Made by a program: the position numbers and the translations under genes. Below are positions 22,751 through 33,600 of a DNA stretch of 64,000 bases, piece by piece. This DNA is from Triticum aestivum. Taxonomy: Eukaryota; Streptophyta; Magnoliopsida; Poales; Poaceae. The notes under the pieces were generated by a model that was given only the letters and a program-made list of their open reading frames with translations, was not told the DNA's origin and did not search any database. The stretch lies in assembly GCF_018294505.1 (NCBI RefSeq), contig NC_057798.1, positions 373,612,839 through 373,676,838 of the forward strand. Direction: 5' to 3'. Numbering within the stretch: the first letter of the stretch is position 1; each line of letters starts with the position of its first letter.

Positions 22751-25727
22751 CCCTCCATCACAGTTGGCGTCTTGGACCTACGTGGGACGGAGTTATGGGC
22801 CTGCTGGCGATGTACCAGAACTGCAGAATCGCATCCGGGAGCTTATTAGGAGGGACATAAATCTTGTCAGCATAATTTAAGTAATGCTAGTCCGGCGGAT
22901 ATTGCCGTGCAAACGTCGGCCTCTCCATATGTGGGAGTTTAATCCGGAGGGTCCGTGGACTATTAAGCACTTCTTCGGCCTGACTCTCGAAGGAATGTGT
23001 AAATTATTCTTCGGATCACAAGCAAAGTGTCCGGACACCATCGAGGATGCGGGCCTAAGTTGCAATCGCCTAGATGCCCAAGTAAGTAACCTTAAAGCCG
23101 GACACTTCATTTATATTTATCATGATTATTATTCTAACACTCCCTCTGCGGCCAGGAATGGCTTGGCAAGGCGAAGAGAATCATGTGTCCGGCACCACTT
23201 CCTGAAGGCTCGCCTGGACCCACCATCGCAAAGATGCTGGACCGGGCGCTCAGCAGAATTCCTTCAGAGATGGACGAAGGAAAGGGCAGTGAAGCCGAAC
23301 TTCACGCGCTGCGCATCCAGACCGGGAAAATCGCTAACCCTCCTATGGAGGATAGCTGGGAAGGGAAGGTCAAAGCCTCCTCCCCATGCGGGAAGAAGAG
23401 GGCCGCCTCCGAAGATTTGGAGGCGGAGACGCCCAAGCAAGGGAAGGAAACATCACCAAGGGGCTCTGCCGCGACGGGCGCCCTCACCACATCATGCCCA
23501 CCAACAGGCCAGCCCTCCAACAAGCCGTAAGTCATTCATTAATTCAAAGGTGAGATGTTACTCCGATATCCATAACCAGGACTTCGTTTTTTGTAGTCCG
23601 GCGAGCAGCTCTTCACAACAGAGTTCGTCTTCGGGGGACCTCCGTCCGGAGATGATGGAGAGTGAAACCCCACCCAACTCTCTGCCTCATGAGGCGGGCG
23701 ACATGGAGATGTTTTCATGGAGGAGTCTGGATATACCGAAGCCGGAGGCTCGTACGTCAGCCGCCCTGAGGCCGGAGCATTTGGCTCCCACGGGGGCGAT
23801 GAGAAGGGTCCGGCGCAGTTTAGTGTCCGGCCGGACGTACTGACGGGCCGTCTGGAGCGAGCCGCGCTCTCGGAGGAGCACTACTCTTTAATGAGCATGG
23901 TGCTCACGAAGATTTCATCCGCTACCAGCGGCTTGAATGAGGCATTTACAAGCCTGCTTAAAGGCTTTGAGGTATGTAGTGAAAAATGCACAATTTTTTG
24001 GTTATGAAGTACGCGCTAGGTGTGCTCCCTATAGATAGTAGCCCCTGAGACTCCGGTTGCCCGCCATAGGCGGCAAACGGGGGATCATATACTAATGGTT
24101 GCGCCGTACATGTGCGCAGGTATACAAGGGTCCGGCAGCCGACCAGACTGTTGAAGTTGCCGAACTGAGAAGGCAAATCGGATCCATCGATGTCGATATC
24201 ACGCTGGTGAATAAATGGCTTGAGGAGTCCCAGGGTATGTGCTTGGTTTTTATTATAATGTGTAGGAAAATGCCAAACCGGCATAATATTAATGCAATAT
24301 ATGTGCGCTGCAGATGGTGCTGCTGCCGTGGAGGCCCTGAGGGCGGAACTTGCTCAAGCCAAGGAGCAAGCTCGGGCTAGCAATGTGGCTTCCGTAAAGG
24401 CGGCCGAAGAGTTGAGAACCGAACAGGCTGCTCATCGCCGAAGCAAGGAAAAGATAGCCAAAATGGCTGAAGAGTTAAAAAATGCCGCCGACCAGTACAC
24501 ACTCCTTGAAAAGGAGAATAAGGCTAGTTCGGCTGAGCTGGACAAGGCACGTAATGCCGCCAAAGAGATGCGGACCAAGATCCGGAGTATGCGGGAGGAG
24601 CTCCAACAAGTTGACAAAATCGTGGCTGGGGGCTCGTACGTACTGTGGACGAAGTTCTTGGATCTGAAGTATGCTCCCTTGGCGGGTCGCATGAGTCCTG
24701 CGGACGCATATGCGGACTTGGCGAATAGTACAGCTGAAGCTATCAAGTTCTTCGAGGGTCAAGGTGATGAAGAAGTGGAGAAGGTTTTCTGGTCGCAGTT
24801 TAATGCTCCCACTCGCCCGCTGCCACTGAATGAGAAGGTGGCTGCTATGGCGGAGCTCCACAGGCTGTCCGGACTTGCAATGCGGTCTGTAATAGACCAT
24901 CTTTGGGCAAAGGGGCCTAAGCTAGACAGCTACTTTGGTTTGGTGCAACAATTCCTTGGAGCCGTGTCCCGGATTGACGCCCTGAGAAGGTCGGCGTGCA
25001 TAGAAGGTGCACGGATGGCTCTAGACCGCGTTAAAGTCTACTGGACGAATATGGAGGCCACTATAATAGCAAGCTAGGATCAGGCGGGGGGTGTCGGTGC
25101 GAGGACGACACCTATGGGATCACGCGAATCCCTACTATGGTTGCGAGGCACGGGGTTGTGAGAAGGGCGGATCAAACAGGTAGCACACGGGTTCTTTATC
25201 CAGGTTCAGGCCGCGAGGATGTGTAAACCCTACTCCTGTCTTGGTGATTTGTTTATCTGTGTTCTTGAGCTAGCAATGGGGTGTGAGGAGCTCCAAAAAG
25301 CCGAATACCCCTCCTGGTCGCCCTGGGCCTCCTTTTATAGGGAAAAGGGGTTGCCACAGTGGCACAGATGAGGTGGAAAGGGCACAGTGATACGAGTTTA
25401 TCCCTCGCATTACATGACAAGGCGCATTTAATGCATCATGCTTAGGTGTCCCTACTTTATCGGGGACGGGGGAGAGCCCAGTCTTGTCCGTCGCCGATCC
25501 CTTTCGCATCGACACGCGCCCTGGCCAGCGGTGCCCGTGGTGCCATGTAGGTAGGCAGGTAGTTGAGGTGGCGCAGCGGTGGGCCTCCACGAAGATCTGC
25601 TTGCCGCCACGCAGGTGCTTGCCCAACTGGCTGGGTCAGCAGCCACATGCGAATGACAGTGGAGGTTGGAATTGGCGTGGGCCTGATGGTGGCCCTACGG
25701 GTGTCTTTAGCAAGGGCCTCGCCATAG

Positions 25728-25750
25728 CCCCGGCAAGGGTCTTGCCGGGG
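25728..25750. repeat. Perfect hairpin in the LTR of D (10-bp stem)
   Basis: CCCCGGCAAG, loop GGT, CTTGCCGGGG. The same site in the right LTR (about 31768-31790) has lost pairing by point changes. Shares its stem core with the hairpin at 26001. Confidence 0.85.
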
Positions 25751-26000
25751 CGCCTACTATCATCCCCGGCAAGGCTCCTGCTGCGAGCCTTGTGGTCCTC
25801 CTTGGCTGGGATCCTGCCAGGGGTCGTCATCTTCTATAGTGTGTATTTGATCTTGAATGTCTTCACAAAGATCTGCATGCCACCACAGGGATGTCTCCCG
25901 AATCCTTGCCCCATGGGGGCAGTGAACTCAAGGGTGATTCGCTCCGTAGGTGTGGGGCGAGCTGCCACGACAAGGGCCTTGCCGGGTTCGCTAAAACCGC

Positions 26001-26025
26001 CCCCCGGCAAGGATCTTGCCGGGGG
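26001..26025. repeat. Perfect hairpin in the LTR of D (11-bp stem)
   Basis: CCCCCGGCAAG, loop GAT, CTTGCCGGGGG. Repeated at about 32041 (one stem mismatch) and perfectly at about 32737. A third, imperfect one (ggcaagggccttgcc) stands just upstream of each copy. Confidence 0.85.
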
Positions 26026-26624
26026 AGTCCGCTTCGTCCCTTTTGCTCTTTGTGGTCTTGGTCTTGGCGTCGTTCTGCTCTTTTCGAGCTTCGGACTTAC
26101 CTTGGCTTACCTCCCTTGCCTTGCTTGGCGCGGTGGCGTCCGTGGCTCGGACTGCTGCACAGTTATAGGGGTACAAAAAGTGTACCCCTCTTTTTGTACA
26201 CCGATAGGAGCCCCCGGGCCTGGTCCACACGTGAGCGTAATCGCGTCGTTGGGCTAGGCCCAAAAATGGTGCGCGGGCAGGCGTGGTAGTTTTCACCGCG
26301 GTAAGTTCCTTCGTGCACTGCGCTTCCCATGCCTCCCGCGCGTGGCTCGGTGCGGGGAGGCGTGTGTGACGTGGGCGGCATGCGTGGGGCTGAGCTCTGC
26401 GTGCATGCGTCACGTCGCAGTTAATGTGAAAGGAGGCAGCCCGCGTCTTCCCCCATAAGAAGGAATAACCGTGGGCGCGCTGCTCACTTTCTCCTCTTCC
26501 CTCGTACCTTTTCCAATCTCAGAGCCGCCATTCCTTCCCTTCCTTCCCTCCTAAGCTTTCGCCACCGCCCGCCGTTGCTGTTTCGCCACCCCTCTTCCTC
26601 AATCCTCTAGACTTCTTGGTCGCC

Positions 26625-29600
26625 ATGGTGCCCAAAACCGCCAAGGGCAAGAGGGTAGCCAAGAGCTCTGGGACCGTGGAGCCGCCAGAGAGTGCGCTGT
26701 CGGGGGACCGGATGAAGTCCGCCTTCTTTCTCCCCTCATCGATTGGTGTTCGTGAGCTCCGGGCCTCCTTCAAGCCCTTATGGGGAGTGAAGACGGGGGG
26801 AGATAGTTCGGGGCATCCGGCGACGCGCGTCGTTCCTGCCGCTTGCGCCGATCCTGCTCCAAATCGGTATCCCTTTTTTGTTGATTACTTTTCCTGTGGG
26901 CTATGCCCCCCTTTTTCCGATTTCTTCTGCGACATTATGCACACCTTCGGCTTTCGTATCTTGGACTTTACTCCGAATGCGGTGGCCTGCCTGGCTCTCT
27001 TTGCGCATCTTTGTGAGGGCTTTGCTAGAGTGCAGCCCAATACGACACTCTTCCGCCATTATTTCTCCCCTCGAATCCATCCCGGAGGTGCCATCTCCGA
27101 ATGCGTCACCTAGATCCCAAGATCCAAGGGGGCATACCCGGAGGGAGCCATGAAGGAGAGGTGGGATGAATGGTGTAGCTGGTGGTGCGAGATTCAAGAC
27201 GAAGGCCCGCCGAAATTCTGCAATGTTCATCGAGTGCCACCGGTGCGCAGCAGCGATTGGGGCGATGTTGATGCCGCCGACGAGAGGCTGACTGTCGCCA
27301 CCACCAGGATCCTTCGGCTGACCCAGGCTGGGCTCACTCTGGAGATGATCGGGGCGGACTTCATTCGCCGCCGGATCGTCCCGTTGCATAATAAGGGGAG
27401 GCTGGCCTGGCTTTTTACAAACCCGGCCGATATTATGCGGCTCCGCCCTGGCCTCGATCACAACTTCACGGTGATGGCGCATGCCCACTTCTGTCAGCGG
27501 CTTTTCCAGCTTGGCGTGGGTTGCGACGGCGAGGTCGAACGGACCGGCAAGGCCGTAAGGGCTGCCGTGAAGGTCGGCAAGGCCGTCAGGGGGTCGTTCT
27601 TCCAGTTGCCGGTGGGGGTGGTCCCGTTGTGCAATAACTCACGTCGGTCCGAAATCATTGCTATGATGCCGGACTGCAACGCACACGGCCCTGTCCTGAG
27701 CTGGAAGGAGCCGACGGACGCGGACGTGCAACAATTCTTTGACTCCTTGTCCGAGCTATACGTCGATGCTGACGCCGAGCGGCGGCTTGTCATGGACACC
27801 ACCCAGGCGGAGCTGGACTACATCGCCACCAGGGCGAGGGAGGCACAGCTTGCCACAGAGGCAGGCAGCGCCGGGGGCGTAGAAGACAAGGCCGCGACGG
27901 CTGCGGAGGAGGAGCAGCTCACCCTATGGGCGGTGGCCACCGGGGAGGTCAGCAGCGCCGATGCTGGGGCTCCGCTTGTCGAGGATGCGGCCGACGAGTC
28001 GTTGTCGGAGGAGGACGTGGCGGCGGGCTCGACGCCGACCAGGGGAAGAGGGTGAGTCCTGCGTTGAGCTGGCTCTGGCTAGCCGGTTCGGCCCGGCAGG
28101 ACTATGCGGCCTCAGTTGACCCTGGAGGGGTCCGGGCGCCACACGAGGGCCACGGCAGCGAAGGGGCTGACGAAGGCCGCTGAGAAGAAAAATGCGACAT
28201 CCCCTTCCTCATCCGGGTGCGCACGAACCCCGCCGCCTTCTTCGCCTCCTCCGGCAGGCGTCGACTCGGATGATGACGTGGATCTCCCTTTTGACCTCGG
28301 GCCTCTCAGTCCGGAGAGGAAAAGGAAACTGGCAGACGAGGAGGAGACGGATGACGAGTAAGTACTCCGTTCCTTACTGTCATTTCCACCTCCCCGTATT
28401 GAGTCGCTTGTCTTGATCCATTTCTGCGTTTGCAGGGAGACAGAGACATTGGCCCAGAGGGTGAAGAGAGCGAGGACTCTGGCAGGCAGTCAGTCCCCGG
28501 CCGGGGCGTCAGGGACACCGCTGGTGGTGCTGAGCAGCCCGGACAGCAGCCCCTGGCGCAACCCCCAGCGTAAGTTTGTCACTCTCTTCTTACTCGACAT
28601 GCGGTAGGTGCTCGAAGCCATGACGCTGATCTTGCCGGGTTTGTGGGAGGGGAGTGGCAGCAGGAGGAGTCGTAGAGGGCTACTCCCAACATACCACCTC
28701 CGTCGACTACGCCGCCGCGGGAGGCGTCCCCGGCAAGGGCACCGGACGCGGAGCCCACACCCATGGAGGAGGAGGGGAACTTGGGCGCTGGTGAGTCGTC
28801 TGTACCTCGTCTCTGTTTTCCCTCTATCCTTTTCTTGGCTTCATCACCCCCATTGCTGCTCAGGCCCTCCTTCAACAGACTTGGAGGACGCGGACACTGT
28901 TGTTGGAGGGACTGCTGAGGAAGCCGCGGCGGAGGCCAGCAGGATTGCCGCCGAGGAGGCCGCCAAAGATGCCGACGAGGCCACCGCTGACGAGGCCGCC
29001 AAGGGTGCCGCCGAAGACGCTGCTGCGGGAACCGTCAAGGTGTCCAGCGAGGCCCCTGCCGAGGGTGCCAGCAGTGGGCCTGCCGGCGAGGCCGGCAAGG
29101 CCTCCACCGAGGAGGCGGTGGCGGGTGACCAGCCTCCTTCCTCCTCAACCCCGCGCCCCGGCAGATATCTGAAGGTGGGCGACGGTCTGTTCGTCCATCT
29201 TCCGGGGGCGTCAAGCCAAGCGCCCGCCGAAGGAGAGGCTTTTGACGGCGAGGTGCTTGCCGCCACCGGGCTTGAGGTGGTTGACAAGCCGGGCATTGGC
29301 GGCGATGGTTCCGTAGAAGAGCAGCTTTTCCGTGCCATGGGGGCCGACTTCTGGAAGCTCCAAGTGCTCTACTGCACCTGCCTGGACAAGGTCAAGTCCA
29401 GGATGGCAGCGGTGGACAACACTGAGATGGACTTCAAGGCGCGCATTGCTGAGACGCAGACCTGGTTCCACCGGACCCGCGAGGAGCAGAGGGCCTTTCA
29501 GGAGGAATTGTCCAAGCGTGATGTGGAGCTTACCATGAAAATGGCCGACATTGAGAAGGCCCAGGAAGAGGCGGCGAACCTGGCCGCCGTGGCCGAAGCC

Positions 29601-30475
29601 GCCCGAAACCAGCATCAAGCCGCCCTGGATTCCCAGGAAGAGGACCTCTCCGCACGTGAGGCGAAGCTTACCGCAACGCTCCGCGACAAGGATGAGGAGT
29701 TCGAGGCCCTTGTTGTGCGTCGGACCCGCGAACTGGAGCAGAGGCACAAGGAGGCACTCGATGCCCAAGCTCCGGCCCACGCCGGCAAGGTGAAGGAGCT
29801 GGAAGCAGGGCGGGATGAACTGAAGGAGCAGGCCCTCAGGCTGTCCGGCGAGAAGGACACGCTCAACCGCGCCTTGGTCGAGGTGCAAGGAGAAGTCATC
29901 AGTAGGACTGGGGAGCTCTCCGACGCGCGGAACTCCGTCAGAGACCTCAAGCTGAAGCTGGAGGGCCTCGAGAAGATGCTGTCGGAGAGCAGGGCTCGGG
30001 AGGAGACCTTGACCAGGAGCCTCGAGGAGGAGAAGAAGCTACGGGCAAATGAGGCCCCTCCCACCAGGAATATGTGGTGGGCGAGAACAGGTGGATCAAC
30101 CATCTGGAGGTCGTCGCCGGCAGGGTCACCTTGCAATTGGCCACCATGGGGATGCCAAAAGTGAGGTACGCCCCCGAGCGCAGCGGGACCGTCAACGCCA
30201 AGCTGACCCAGTTCTTCAAGGGCGTCCTTGGAGCCTTGGGCTATCTTCACTCCAACAGAACGGCCATGCTGGCCGAGGAGGCTCGGCGACTTTGCCGGAG
30301 GGTCGTGACCAAGGTCCTCACCAAGGTGGTGCATTGGAATGCCGACCTTGACTTCGCGGCCTCGATGAAGAGCTTCCCGGATGGTGTCGACCTCACGGTG
30401 CTCAAAGAGCGCATCAAGCCCATCACCAACGGCATCGACGAAATCAAGAGGGTGGAAGGCCAATGCCGGGATTAA
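26625..30475 (+). pseudogene. Antisense spliced gene of element D (transposon N-domain plus coiled coil)
   Basis: Starts MVPKTAKGKRVAKSS. Residues about 85-145 show the FCDIMHTFGFRILDFTPNAV block followed by a CLALFAHLCEGF helix, homologous in layout to the proteins of B and C though distant. A TAG at 27111-27113 interrupts the first exon, which otherwise runs to a good donor at about 28053 (gagGTGAGT). Acceptor/donor pairs follow near 28090-28360, 28436-28570 and 28600-28790; the last exon opens after ctgctcag at about 28862. It encodes an Ala/Glu-rich repeat (EEAAKDADEATADEAAKGA), then about 230 residues of coiled coil, a frameshift near 30055, and a helical C-terminal domain ending at 30475. 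Function unknown. It is the only gene left between the LTRs of D. Confidence 0.65.
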
Positions 30476-31106
30476 GCATCCCGTTCCTCTTCACCGCTGC
30501 GGGTTCCCGATCAAGACAGATTTTATCTTTAGTTAGAACCGCAGCTATGATGTGATGTAATATAACTTTAAAGTACTCTTAACTTTCATGCATGTTATTT
30601 CCCCGTTCAATTCCTCTTTGTATGTGCGCCCCTCGTCGATCGGGTAGGCTTGCCGGCGCGGAAGCCCTTAGCGGCGTTTTGAGGACGGATCCCCAAGGCC
30701 TGCCGGGTGCACGTGCTGCCGGACGAGCCACCTTTCCGTTCCAAACGCGGCCGCTCGAACTGTCGAGCTTGACTCGAGTCAGAGTCGAGGGCGTTGTTGG
30801 TCCTGGAAGGTTACTCTGCCACTCTCGACGCAGCCACTTGAGCTGTTGAGCGGACTCGAAATAGGGCAAGGGCGTTGCCGATCATGGGGAGAGCCCCCTA
30901 GCGTGCAGGTTTCTCATACAAAGACGCGACATCTCCGGGGGGGGGGATAACATCAAATAAGAAGGGTTGTATGAATAAGGGTTCAGTGCAACTTATCTTC
31001 CGTTAGCGGTTGCTCAAGCGTTGATCTCCTGGCCTCCTTCCTCCTCCAAGGGTCACGAAGGCGGAGGAGTGTCGGGCTAACTGCTAAAGACGATTCTCAC
31101 AACTGC
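30476..31106. other. Leader region of element D, no gene seen
   Basis: Between the end of the antisense gene and the primer site. On the minus strand this is where a gag start would be expected; I find no open frame with gag features. It holds a run of 10 G at about 30937. Confidence 0.5.
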
Positions 31107-31126
31107 GCCCCCTACCTGGCGCGCCA
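31107..31126 (-). other. Primer-binding region of element D
   Basis: Minus-strand TGGCGCGCCAGGTAGGGGGC begins 4 nt inside the LTR end at 31131. The corresponding place in element I (61745-61765) reads almost the same, so this leader type is shared between families. tRNA not assigned. Confidence 0.65.
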
Positions 31127-31130
31127 AAGA

Positions 31131-32945
31131 TGTCGGTGCGAGGACGACACCTATGGGATAACGAGAATCCCTACTATGGTTGCGAGGCGCGGGGTTGTGA
31201 GAAGGGTGGATCAAACAGGTAGCACACGGGTTCTTTATCCAGGTTCGGGCCGCGAGGATGCGTAAAACCCTACTCCTGTCTTGGTGATTTGTTTATCTGT
31301 GTTCTTGAGCTAGCAATGGGGCGTGAGGAGCTCCAAAAAGCCGAATCCCCCTCCTGGTCGCCCTGGGCCTCCTTTTATAGGGAAAAGGGGTCGCCATAGA
31401 GGCACACATGAGGTGGAAAGGGCACAGTGATACGAGTTTATCCCTCGCATTACATGACAAGGCGCATTTAATGCGTCGTGCTTAGGTGTCCCTACTTTAT
31501 CGGGGACGGGGGAGAGCCCAGTCTTGTCCGTCGCCGATCCCTTTCGCATCGACACGCGCCCTGGCCAGCGGTGCCCGTGGTGCCATGTAGGCAGGCAGGT
31601 AGCTGAGGTGGCGCAGTGGTGGGCCTCCACGAAGATCTGCTTGCCGCCATGCAGGTGCTTGCCCAACTGGTTGGTTCAGCAGCCGCATGCGAACGGCGGT
31701 GGAGGTTGGAATTGGCGTGGGCCTAATGGTGGCCCTATGGGTGTCTTTAGCAAGGGCCTCGCCGTAGCCCCGGCAAGGGTCTTGCCGTGGCGCCTGCTAT
31801 CATCCCCGGCAAGGCTCCTGCCGGGGGCCTTGTGGTCCTCCTTGGCTGGGATCCCGCCAGGGGTCGTCATCTTCTATAGTGTGTATTTGATCTTGAATGT
31901 CTTCACAAAGATCTGCATGCCACCACGAGGATGTCTCCCGAATCCTTGCCCCATGGGGGCAGTGGACTCAAGGGTGATTCGCTCCGTAGGTGTGGGGCGA
32001 GCTGCCACGGCAAGGGCCTTGCCGGGTTCACTAAAACCGCCCCCCGACAAGGATCTTGCCGGGGGAGTCCGCTTCGTCCCTTTTGCTCTTTGTGGTCTTG
32101 GTCTTGGCGTCGTTCTGCTCTTTTTGAGCTTCGGCCTTACCTTGGCTTACCTCCCTTGCCTTGCTTGGCGTGGTGGCGTCCGTGGCTCGGACTGCCCGTG
32201 CACAGTTATAGGGGTAAAAAAAGTGTACCCCTCTTTTTGTACACCGACAGGGGTGCCATGTAGGCAGGCAGGTAGCTGAGGTGGCGCAGCGGTGGGCCTC
32301 CACGAAGATCTGTTTGCGACCACGCAGGTGCTTGCCCAACTGGTTGGGTCAGCAGCCGCATGCGAACAGCGGTGGAGGTTGGAATTGGCGTGGGCCTGAT
32401 GGTGGCCCTACGGGTGTCTTTAGCAAGGGCCTCGTCGTAGCCGCGACAAGGGTCTTGCCGGGGCCCCGGCAAGGGTCTTGCTATGGCGCCTGCTATCATC
32501 CCTGGCAAGGCTCCTGCCGGGGGCCTTGTGGTCCTCCTTGGCTGGGATCCCGCCAAGGGTCGTCATCTTCTATAGTGTGTATTTGATCTTGAATGTCTTC
32601 ACAAAGATCTGCATGCCACCACGGGGATGTCTCCCGAATCCTTGCCCCGTGGGGGCAGTCGACTCAAGGGTGATTTGCTCCGTAGGTGTGGGGCGAGCTG
32701 CCACGGCAAGGGCCTTGCCGGGTTCGCTAAAACCGCCCCCCGGCAAGGATCTTGCCGGGGGAGTCCGCTTCGTCCCTTTTGCTCTTTGTGGTCTTGGTCT
32801 TGGCGTCGTTCTGCTTTTTTCGAGCTTCGGCCTTACCTTGGCTTACCTCCCTTGCCTTGCTTGGCGCGGTGGCGTCCGTGGCTCGGACTGCCCGTGCACA
32901 GTTATAGGGGTACAAAAAGTGTACCCCTCTTTTTGTACACCGACA
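31131..32945 (-). repeat. 5' LTR of element D with a partial tandem duplication
   Basis: A full LTR unit 31131-32249 is followed directly by a second copy of its distal 60 percent (32250-32945, matching from about 31577). Both units end ACACCGACA. The two units differ by scattered changes and by small indels, for example extra gccccggcaaggg near 32460. Unequal recombination between LTRs or a template switch could give this. Confidence 0.85.
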
Positions 32946-33041
32946 GGAGGCCAACATCCGGCTGAGCACTACTTGGCGCAAGTCACAGAAGGTGCCCGCC
33001 TGATAGAGGCGCAGTGCTCGAAGAGTGTTTTATTCGAGTGA

Positions 33042-33600
33042 TAAGTCGAATCATTGTAGAAAACAATGTTTAGTTTAATTATGAGGTTGTGTTTATACTT
33101 TTGCCTGGAAGTATGATTGTCCTCCTTTTGCAGCTACTCTTATATTTATAAGTAGTCTGAAAGATAGCAGTCGTTGGCTTCAGCCCCCTCGCAGACAATG
33201 CGGGGGTGTTGGCGAAAAAATATGCATAATCACACTTGATCCAACGTCTTGGTCCATTAAGGAGGTGATCGCACGCTGAACTAGGCAACCAGACAATACA
33301 GCTATAACACTTTCGCTTAGCCATGGGAGTCTAATGGTGGGCTACTATGTATCCCCTGGTACCTCCACGTGCATCCGAGTACGGGCGCGTGTGTACATGG
33401 CCGGGAAACGGCCCTTCGTTTAAGGCAGAGGAATCTTTAGGGATTCTGGTGAGTCTTCGAGTGGTTGAACAGTCTCTCGCTGTATCATGACGGTCAGTTT
33501 TCGGCTTTCTCTACTGAGGCGCTCATCCAGAATAACCAGGGCACAATCGCAGTAGTTCTCCTTTGGCCTGCCTTAGCCGTATGATAGCGGAACGTAAGGC
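33042..33600. other. Interior of element C after its antisense gene, no gene seen
   Basis: AT-rich, non-coding, corresponding in position to the spacer of element B. Ends at a junction where atattaagg occurs twice (33601-33609 and 33611-33619), after which the sequence is a foreign LTR. Confidence 0.55.

Larger units (their letters stand above)
25092..26206 (-). repeat. 3' LTR of element D (1115 bp)
   Basis: TGTCGGTGCGAGGACGAC to ACACCGATA; the partner copies end ACACCGACA. Contains a run of GGCAAGG/CCTTGCC inverted repeats (listed separately). Highly similar to 31131-32249. The plus-strand open frame over this LTR recurs in each LTR copy but has no recognisable content and I do not call it a gene. 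Confidence 0.9.
25092..32945 (-). mobile_element. LTR retrotransposon D, non-autonomous, carrying only an antisense gene
   Basis: LTRs at 25092-26206 and 31131-32945, minus-strand primer site at 31107-31126, and polypurine run (GGCCCGGGGGCTCC on the minus strand) just inside the left LTR. Flanks are ggggg (25087-25091) and ggagg (32946-32950), a target duplication with one mismatch. The outer ends are confirmed because the antisense gene of C resumes in frame at 32951. The 4.9-kb interior contains the plus-strand gene 26625-30475 and about 650 bp of leader, with no trace of gag, protease, RT or integrase. It would depend on a relative for movement. Confidence 0.85.
12277..33041 (+). pseudogene. 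Antisense gene of element C (putative gypsy-type transposon N-domain protein), split by two insertions
   Basis: Three blocks: 12277-12819, 22756-25091 and 32951-33041. The first block opens with MSGSDAADRW and carries the conserved block FVRGLMFYYGLDFHDLAPDA followed by an HISSFIIVCEAFL helix, the signature of the plant family annotated as putative gypsy-type transposon protein (Transposase_28 type). The frame passes through both insertion sites when one target copy is removed. The second block has splice-like junctions (donor at about 23082, acceptor near 23155), then at 24312-25075 a long coiled coil (RAELAQAKEQARASNVASVK and onward) and a helical C-terminal domain. A TAG stands at 25075-25077 shortly before D. 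The last block ends the protein (HYLAQVTEGARLIEAQ) at 33041. Function unknown. Confidence 0.65.
11262..33600 (-). mobile_element. Gypsy-type retrotransposon C, truncated, split by B and D
   Basis: Left 3' LTR 11262-11743, then an antisense gene that starts at 12277 and, after removal of B (12820-22750 plus one ccctc copy) and D (25092-32945 plus one target copy), runs on to 33041. About 560 bp of non-coding interior follow to about 33600, where the sequence changes abruptly into a foreign LTR fragment. The gag-pol and 5' LTR of C are gone. The LTR, the polypurine tract and the antisense gene are homologous to those of B, so B jumped into a relative of itself. Confidence 0.8.

Noticed and set aside
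25484..26257. About 250-codon plus-strand frame in each LTR of D (also 31524-32279)
   Set aside because: Recurs because the LTR recurs; runs through hairpins, has no domain, and ends differ between copies.
32478..33041. 187-codon frame joining LTR D to the end of C's antisense gene
   Set aside because: Chance read-through from LTR into the true final exon; only the part after 32950 is real coding sequence.
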